Shown one piece after another: positions 45,301 through 64,000 of a stretch of 64,000 nt of DNA (the first letter of the stretch is position 1; each line of letters begins with the position of its first letter). This stretch comes from Dirofilaria immitis (lineage: Eukaryota > Nematoda > Chromadorea > Rhabditida > Onchocercidae). The translations under genes and the position numbers were made by a program. The stretch is from positions 744,001 to 808,000 of the forward strand of contig JAKNDB010000098.1 in the NCBI GenBank assembly GCA_024305405.1. Reading direction: 5' to 3'. The notes beneath the pieces are model-generated. The model ran no database searches and had not been told where the DNA came from. It saw nothing but the letters and a program-made list of their open reading frames with translations.

Positions 45301-45721
45301 TGATAATCAATAACATATCTTATATACTTTCGATATATGTACAAACAATATCTCATAACAAACTTATTGAATAAAATGAATATAAAAAATTTAATAATAA
45401 AAATTTATATAATTTAGCTAAACGATCGCCGCAAATGAAATCGTCATGTGACAACGACTTGTCGCAATGCAATATTTCATATATTTGAAATATATTTGAT
45501 TTATTAAACCAAATTATCACTTTGATTTGTTTCTTTAATTCATATTATCATATTTATATCATTTCTTTAAATTCTAATTAATTGTTATAGAAAATTGAGT
45601 TAATAAAGTAGCGAATAATAAATAACTTTCATCTAATATACATCAAATTTGTTTTAAGTACTTCACGTAACGGACGCATCATACGCTAATTGTAATTTCT
45701 ATGTAACTTTCAAAAACGGCG

Positions 45722-45825
45722 AAAAATTTGGAACGCTTCACGAATTTGCGTGTCATCCTTGCGCAGGGGCCATGCTAATCTTCTCTGTATTGTTCCAATT
45801 TTAGTATATGTTCATCGGAATGAAC
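45722..45825 (-). ncRNA. U6 spliceosomal snRNA
   Basis: On the minus strand the sequence runs from a 5' stem-loop (GTTCATTCCGATGAAC) through ATATACTAAAATTGGAACAA, the ACAGAGA box, the AGC triad in GATTAGCATGGCCCC and TGCGCAAGGATGACACGCAA to GAAGCGTTCCAAATTTTT, ending in a pol III T run. Length about 104 nt, typical of nematode U6. U6 pairs with the 5' splice site and with U2 in the catalytic spliceosome. A TATATAAT sequence lies about 20-30 nt upstream, where the U6 TATA box is expected. Whether this copy is active is unknown, but no critical base appears altered. Confidence 0.96.
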
Positions 45826-45847
45826 AAATACATGTTAATTTAACTAT

Positions 45848-45856
45848 TATATATCT
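45848..45856 (-). promoter_or_regulatory. TATA-like element of U6 gene
   Basis: Minus-strand TATATAATA sits about 23-31 nt before the first U6 nucleotide, in the position used by type 3 pol III promoters. I did not recognise a convincing proximal sequence element. Confidence 0.45.
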
Positions 45857-46509
45857 ACTAGCCACTGTTCTGCTTGTAGTAATGAGTGGTGTAGGCGTTA
45901 GAGTAAAAATGTATAAAATTGTTCGTAGTATGTTAAGAGAAACAGACTACTAGAGTAACACCTACTCATTTCGTGTGAAAGGTTTTTTGAGGCCGAGGTA
46001 AAAATGGTTAAAATTATAATCGTCTTTAAATTAAATATAGCTTATTTCATATATGTTCTGTAATGTAGCATGAACTTTGACCTTTATTTGATAAGCAAAA
46101 GAATGCAAGAAATTGAATATTTCTTTATAAATAATTCTTGACAAATTAATGCAATGCCAATATAATAATCATTAGTATAATCATGGAGCAAAATAAACAT
46201 GTATATATTTATAAATAGCAATGTTAACAATGATAAATGTTAAAATACAATATTTCTGATAATATTTCTAATCATGCAATACGTTATCGCAAACTATTTT
46301 ATTATCAATGTGAAGTAGAACAATTATCATATCGGAAATAATCAATTACATTTGTGTGATGATATTAATTATTGTAAGTGACATGAGCTTGTTATATCGA
46401 TGGGAAATTATCAAAAATTTAACATGTAAATGATTGAATGAATGTTATACGATGTGTAATATACAGTACTTTAAAAAAAATATTAATCAACTAATCATTA
46501 TTTATCAAA

Positions 46510-46730
46510 ATATTAGGTTAATATTCGGATTGATAAGGTTAGCCTAATCAATTTAACATTACTTATCTCTGGAATTGCCAGGTTAGCCTAATCAAGTTAA
46601 TATAACTTGTTTTTAAAATTGTTAAATTAGCCTAATCAAGTTAACATAGCCTGTTCCTGGGATTACTAGGTTAGTCTAATGCAAGTTAATAGAATCTGTT
46701 TCTAGGATTGCTAAATTAACCTGATATATT
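46510..46730. repeat. Tandem repeat, unit about 50 bp, with GGTTAGCCTAATCAAGTTAA core
   Basis: Four diverged units share a GTTAGCCTAATCAAGTTAA-like core and a TGTTCCTGGGATTGCTAG-like core. Confidence 0.75.
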
Positions 46731-48649
46731 TCTAAGAAGACCAAAACTTAATTCATTCTTAAAATTAATCTAACTTATTTTCAATTCTATCAAATTAATT
46801 TAATCTATTTCGAATATCAAATTAAATCTAACCTATTCCTATTTCTAAAAAACATTCAATTAAACCTAATACATTTTGTAAAATAATAAAATTTAACCTA
46901 ACCAAATATAATATCATTTATGTTTATATTAGGAATATAAAAACGATTAGCGATAAACTAATAAATGCTCTGTTTAATTAACTGATTGATTGATTTATTG
47001 ATTTTTATTTTAATAACAAAATTATGATAATCATTCCAAAAGCATAAACTAATTAACATTAATCAATGATTCAACCTTAATAATCAATATGCAACAGATA
47101 ATAAATAAACAATATTTTATATAAATTCAGATTTTCCCTTTTTTTTATTGTCCAAAAGGAATTGATTAACTGATATGATATAAATATCAAAGAAATAAAA
47201 TGCAATATTTACTACAAATTAAATTTATATTTCGTTAAGTTTTGATATAAAATTTATTATCAAAAGTTTAATTCTGAAATTTTGGAGGAACTTTGATTCA
47301 AAAATATTATTAATTACTTCCTAATATAATATTAGTATGTGATTTTTTTGGAAAATTTGAAATAGTTTGCTTTCATCGTTACATAATTTTTTAGAATTTT
47401 TTTTAAAAGAATATTTTAGAATAGTTTTATCACTATATTTTATCATTCATATATTGTTTTGAATATGATATAATTTTATGTTACGGTGGAAATAGTCGAC
47501 TATCAGTTCTCGAATAGATACTGATGATAGTGGTGGACATAGCCGAATATCAATATTCTCGAACAAATAGTGATGATAATTTTAAATTTGCTTTTTCATC
47601 ATAATTACTTGAGTCTGTGAATGTATTTATCAGTTTATCACAAATACGAACAATATGCAATGGTAAAAATAATTATCCTAAATACATCTATTATATGTGA
47701 TGATAAATTTGATTTCCATTAGGAATCAAATTTAGGATTAAATTATCAAATATGTTTATTCATAGTAATGCTCTTTCGAGGAATTTAAATGTGTTTTGTT
47801 AAGAATATTTTTTTGATCATTCAACCAACCTGATTAATGAGAGCTCACCTCTCATATATTATAACTAAGAAAGGATAAGAGAATTATCATTTACGCCCCT
47901 GAGATAAGAATTATCATCACATTCTTGATATCTTCTCAAGATTTCTTGATTATTCAATAATTGATTAATTTTTATCATAGGAAAAACGATGAAAGATAAA
48001 AAAACAACTACATAGATTATGTCATAGATCCATTTCAATTAGTATATAAAATTCAAATACATCCACTAACTGATTTAGCGGCCCATCAATCAATATATTC
48101 AATCGATTTGATTACGTTGTACTGGATGAATGAAAATGGGAAAATATGTACGTGTCCTTCTCAGTTCATATTTAATTCAAAGATTAACTAACAAAGAATT
48201 TCCCTCTAATCAATATCGATTATTATTATTGTTATTTGATGTTAACATTAAGATAAATATGATATGATAAGAATGATCAAATTAAATATGAGATTATTTT
48301 ATGATTTTTTATTTTATTTTTTTCATAATATTATAATAATATGTGAGTTTATTGATAGAAAAAATTAATTTAAATTAAGCCAATTGTTTAACTATTATTT
48401 TTGTTAATCGCTTAATTAAATTTAATTAATAAATTGATTTTTTTATCAGAGGAAAGAGAGAGGGAGAGAAAGAGAGAGAGAGAGAGAGGGAAAGAGAGAA
48501 AAAGGATTACAAATAGAATATTTTTTCGCATAAATAATTTTGTAAATAATGAAATTTAGAATAATTTTAAATTATCTGAAAAATATAATTTAATTCAATC
48601 AAATTTTTAGCTATTTTTTGGAGCAAATTTGAGTATATACTAATAAAAA

Positions 48650-48963
<314 letters not shown>

Positions 48964-49179
48964 CTGCAAAATGCTAAATTTTTCGACTTGAAAGGAAGTC
49001 AAAATTGTTTGAATTAAAATTTTAAATTACTTTTCAAAAATTCGATCTGAAAGAAATTAGAAAGTTTGTAATTTAAACTCTGCGTCTATGACAATAACCG
49101 ATTTGCATATCTGTCTACTCTTATCGCTTTTCCATTTGCAAATCAAACGTTTTCTCGTCTTGCTTTCTTGCATCGATAT

Positions 49180-49265
49180 GATGGTGATGACAATAACAAT
49201 AATGATAGCGATGGCGATCACGATGATGATGATGATAATGATAATGATGATGATGATGATGATGA
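49180..49265. repeat. GAT-rich triplet repeat
   Basis: Imperfect GAT/GAC and ATAACA triplets that read as Asp-rich or Met-rich peptides depending on frame. Confidence 0.8.
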
Positions 49266-50119
49266 TTGTAATCTCCAATCAATTCCAATTTTAATTAATT
49301 CTTCCAATTCTATTTCTAATTTATCTTTGGATTACTTTGTCAATTTTCCTCGTAGATTATCAAGATATCATATGATAGCATGATAAAAATGCATGCACGA
49401 ATGGAGTCAGCTTGATTCTTGTATACTTAAAACTCGGACGCATTGGATCTTTCTTTTCGTCAACCAACATCATCATTATCATCATTATCATCATCATCAG
49501 CATCGTTTTGTACCCCGCACGACAGCCTACCCACACATTTCGTCCCTCTTCTTCCATCTCACCCATTTATCGATTTTTCGAAACTTCACTTAACACTTCT
49601 ATTCGGCCGTCTTCTAACTAACGCAATTACCGTTTAGGGCTATACAAGATGGAACATTGTTGCTATTGCTTAGGTAGATTGCAAAAATTATTGATGTTTT
49701 CATGATAAATTCATCTGTTCAGTTTTTTTTCTTGATTATAAATGTCGAGAATGACGTAGGATTGTAAGAAATCGAGAAAAAGGCTTAGATTTAGGTCTAT
49801 CTGCGATTTGCATATATGCATACATTCATCACATCACACGTGTTGTTGTATATAAACTTGTTTTTGCGTTTTTTTTTTATCATCGTAAATGGTTGCGATG
49901 TTTTTAGTTCGTTTCAAGTTTTTCTCTAAATTAAATCATTTAATATCGTTGAAATGTATACGTTTTGTTATTATCATAAATAGATTACGATGTTAAATTC
50001 ATTAAATAATTACGATGTTACATTTTCATATTCATCGCAAATAGTTGCGAATACTTCTGCACCTTTTCAAATTAAAATTATTCGATATATTTAGTTGGTG
50101 GATCAAATAAAGAGTAGTA

Positions 50120-61652
<11,533 letters not shown>

Positions 61653-62336
61653 ATTTGTATTAGTTATTAGAATATGAATATTTTTAATGTATGGTTTGGG
61701 GTAATTTGTGGACTACTGTAAAGGCAGTTTCAAAATGTTTGCACAGCTATGATAGCCTGTAATGAAAGGCTTGAAATATTTATATTCGATGTATACTCAC
61801 ATCTCAGTAACACCAAAAGCTACTGATGTCTAAATGATTTTGATGATCTTACTGGATTGTGTGCATTCATTTGATGGGTTTGATCTCATTGAATTATACT
61901 GCATGTTGTTAATGTCATTTTGTATGGCTAAAACACAAGCTGTTGGACGTTCTTTTTAGTGTTTGTTTATTCCATGTTCGTTTTTGCTTTATATTGTTTT
62001 TCCTTATTCATATAGTCAATTTTCATTTGATCGTAATAAAATATTCCATAAATATAACATTTTAATATTAAAAATTGTAATAAAAATTCAAGCGTATTTG
62101 TTTTAAATTTCGGGTATAATTTCTATAAAATATTTTTAGATCAACTCAGACACAGCAATCATCGAATTGTATTTTAGCACTGGCAATCTCGCCAAGCAAT
62201 TTTAATAGAAAGAAAAACCGATGTAAAACAATAAAGTTTTTTATTTAAGGATGAAGTTTCGTTTGTGGCATTAATAACTTTGGAAGCTAAAATATTTAGT
62301 TAAATCAAGTGATTATATACGGGCCTATGTAACGTG
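61653..62336. other. 3' flank of Mi-2 gene and intergenic spacer
   Basis: A 684-bp spacer separates the Mi-2 stop from the ELP5-like start, both on the plus strand. The distance is longer than a typical nematode operon gap, so co-transcription is possible but unsupported. Confidence 0.6.
62035..62040 (+). terminator. Poly(A) signal AATAAA, Mi-2 gene
   Basis: A canonical AATAAA about 385 nt after the Mi-2 stop, in an otherwise featureless AT-rich flank. Other near matches exist, so the assignment is tentative. Confidence 0.4.
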
Positions 62337-63924
62337 ATGGAACATATACGTTGGAAAAGTTTAGTAGTAATAAAAGGTAATGTTTCTCGGACAAATTTTA
62401 AGGATTACTGTTCTTTTCAAATTCCCTTCAAATAATATGTAACGCGAAATTTTCTTAAGTTAATATGTTGTTAAAGCTCTTAACATTTGGACCTATTTTA
62501 GTTGCTGAAAGATCTATGTATTTCAGCATTTCGGGAATAATTGATTTTGTGAATACGGTCTCTCCATGAACATAACTTATGAAATAGTAGGTGGAAATCA
62601 GTTGATTTTAACTGTTTTGAAATATTCCTCATTCTTTGTTAAAGAATAGAAGTAATCCTTATTTTTTCCTATTGTCGTTTGTTTTGTCATGAAGTAGACA
62701 TTAAACATGAATAGAAGTATTCATCTATCAACGGATATTTTAGTTCATAATTTAATTAATTTTCCGATGCATATCAAAGTAATGAATGCAAAATGGAGCA
62801 AAAATAGAAATTTTATAATATTCCGTAAATTCTAAAATTAAAATCTAAATAGAAATTATATATTCCCATTACTATTTTGTATTAAGGTAAAGTAAGAATA
62901 AAGTAATCAATATATTAAATTGAACTATGATGGTGGAAGGGAAGAAAACATTTTAATATATAATGATGAATTTAATTTTTTAAATTTGATGTTTGCAGAT
63001 ATATTACAGTTCAGTGGAGAAAGACTATGGGCTAGTTTAGTGCATGATGCAATCAAGCGTAGCAGAGGACAAGTATTGGTTTATTTGTTTACATCATGTA
63101 AAAAACGTTGATAAAGCGTTATCCTTTTATGTTGCAATGTACGCTGCTGGAAGAAATTGATTTATTCGACAGTATTTTTGATAAAATCAGTAATTTGTTA
63201 AAAAATACGGAAGGAACAACAGTTTTCTTAGATTCGATTGATATTATTTACTTGGATAACTCATTCAATCAAGCGATTATATTGCTGAGGAAAATTTCAC
63301 GTAAGTTTGTTATAAATATTTTTGAGATATATAAGTGATCATGAAGAAAGAAATGTTACATTATCATCCAATTTTATGGTGAGAAAAAGCATATAGCTTC
63401 TAAAGTTGATCAAGTATAAAATTAAATTTTGTCACATTATCTATTTATAGATAACTCTCTCTCGATTCACTATTATCATATTGATTAAGGCTCGATAAAA
63501 ATTGTTGTAGTAGTTTGTGCTTCAAATTTTATCTGTGCACTCTTCAACTTTTAGAATATGCTACTGTCATTGTACGAGTACACGATGAATGTATTTCTGC
63601 GCAAAACTGGGAGAAATTAAGCTCTGTTTCGCATATAACATATTCTTTAGATCTCAAAGACATGAATATACCTTTATGTACTACAGTTTCATATAAGACT
63701 AATGGAAAAAACTGTGAAGGTAGTATTTACCTTGTTTGCAAAAATTTTGATTTTTTAAAATATTATCATTATATGTAGCTTATACATATAATAATTGTTT
63801 ATGTATGGAGTTTATAATTAATTTGTGATAGGATAAAAGATTCTTTTTTATTAAGAAGTTTTTTTCTTGAATTATCCTGATTTCACTTCTTTTAACAGGA
63901 CGTTTTGTATTGTGTATTGAGTAG
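62337..63924 (+). CDS. Elongator complex subunit 5 (ELP5)-like protein
   Basis: Four exons: 62337-62376, 62999-63300, 63555-63719 and 63899-63924, giving about 177 residues after one correction. ELP5 is a RecA-fold subunit of the ELP4-5-6 ring of Elongator, which modifies wobble uridine in tRNA. Resemblance to animal ELP5 lies in the start (KSLVVIKDILQFSGERLWAS), the following QVLVYLF strand, the central TTVFLDSIDIIYLD strand corresponding to VTIALDSLSWLLL in the human protein, and a YATVIVRVHDECIS segment. As in ELP5 there is no Walker A motif. The A6 run at 63101-63106 is one short; adding one A joins exon 2 and makes the total length divisible by three. The protein is much shorter than the human one (316 residues) and lacks its acidic C-terminus, unless the TAG at 63922 is also an error and the gene continues. 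Confidence 0.55.
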
Positions 63925-64000
63925 CCTATATATTGTTATGTGAAAAAACTTCTGATATTAAATTCTTAGATAGAGCTTATATTCCATAAATTTCATTCTT

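Larger units (their letters stand above)
38946..45721. other. Gene desert rich in simple repeats
   Basis: No exon supported. It contains the 76-bp tandem array at 39275-39482, a CT tract at 40959-40977, a GAA tract near 41898-41919, repeats at 42096-42385, GTAT/CATA/AT arrays at 42665-43127, an AT array at 43996-44032 and a 57-bp duplication at 45197-45300. The G+C-richer frames at 42562-43134 are built from CAT and ATGT repeats. Confidence 0.55.

Noticed and set aside
45750..45953. 67-codon plus-strand frame over the U6 locus
   Set aside because: It runs antisense through the U6 snRNA, whose sequence fully explains the conservation.

Overview
The window is AT-rich nuclear DNA of a nematode, probably a filarial or related spirurid worm. 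The evidence is many short exons with GT-AG introns and TTTCAG/TTTTAG acceptors, an MSP-domain sperm protein gene, diverged serpentine-receptor genes, a nematode-type U6 snRNA and 13-nt leaders behind splice acceptors typical of spliced-leader trans-splicing. The filarial placement is inference from composition and gene style. No database was searched.

Layout. 0-6.7 kb: tandem repeats, the 3' end of a small cysteine-rich protein gene (minus, 2600-3159) and a pure TTA microsatellite of about 70 units. 6.7-7.9 kb: an MSP-domain gene with a Lys/Glu-rich tail (plus). 9.5-15.9 kb: the complete 18-exon gene for replicative helicase subunit MCM2 (plus). 16-31 kb: a region shaped by duplication, with copies of the mcm-2 3' flank, a repeated 300-bp block, a second cysteine-rich gene (about 18.5-19.25 kb, plus) and three minus-strand serpentine-receptor copies (one relic, one fairly complete, one broken). 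36.1-38.9 kb: a six-exon MADF-BESS transcription-factor gene (minus). 39-50 kb: a repeat-rich gene desert containing one U6 snRNA gene (45722-45825, minus). 50.1-61.7 kb: a gene of about 33 exons for the NuRD-type chromatin remodeller Mi-2/CHD3-5 (LET-418/CHD-3 family, plus). 62.3-63.9 kb: a short gene for an Elongator subunit 5 (ELP5)-like protein (plus).

The strongest cross-cutting observation is that conserved exons of at least five genes contain single-base length errors, nearly all in runs of one base (A, T, G or C). Each breaks the frame, and a one-base change restores the conserved protein and all splice phases. So many, in single-copy essential genes, point to uncorrected sequencing or assembly error rather than pseudogenes. 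ORF finders will therefore fragment these genes. I found no convincing new molecular system. The most interesting items are the two unfamiliar cysteine-rich genes, the receptor cluster with a 59-bp inverted repeat around its best copy, GC splice donors, and E2F-like palindromes upstream of mcm-2.
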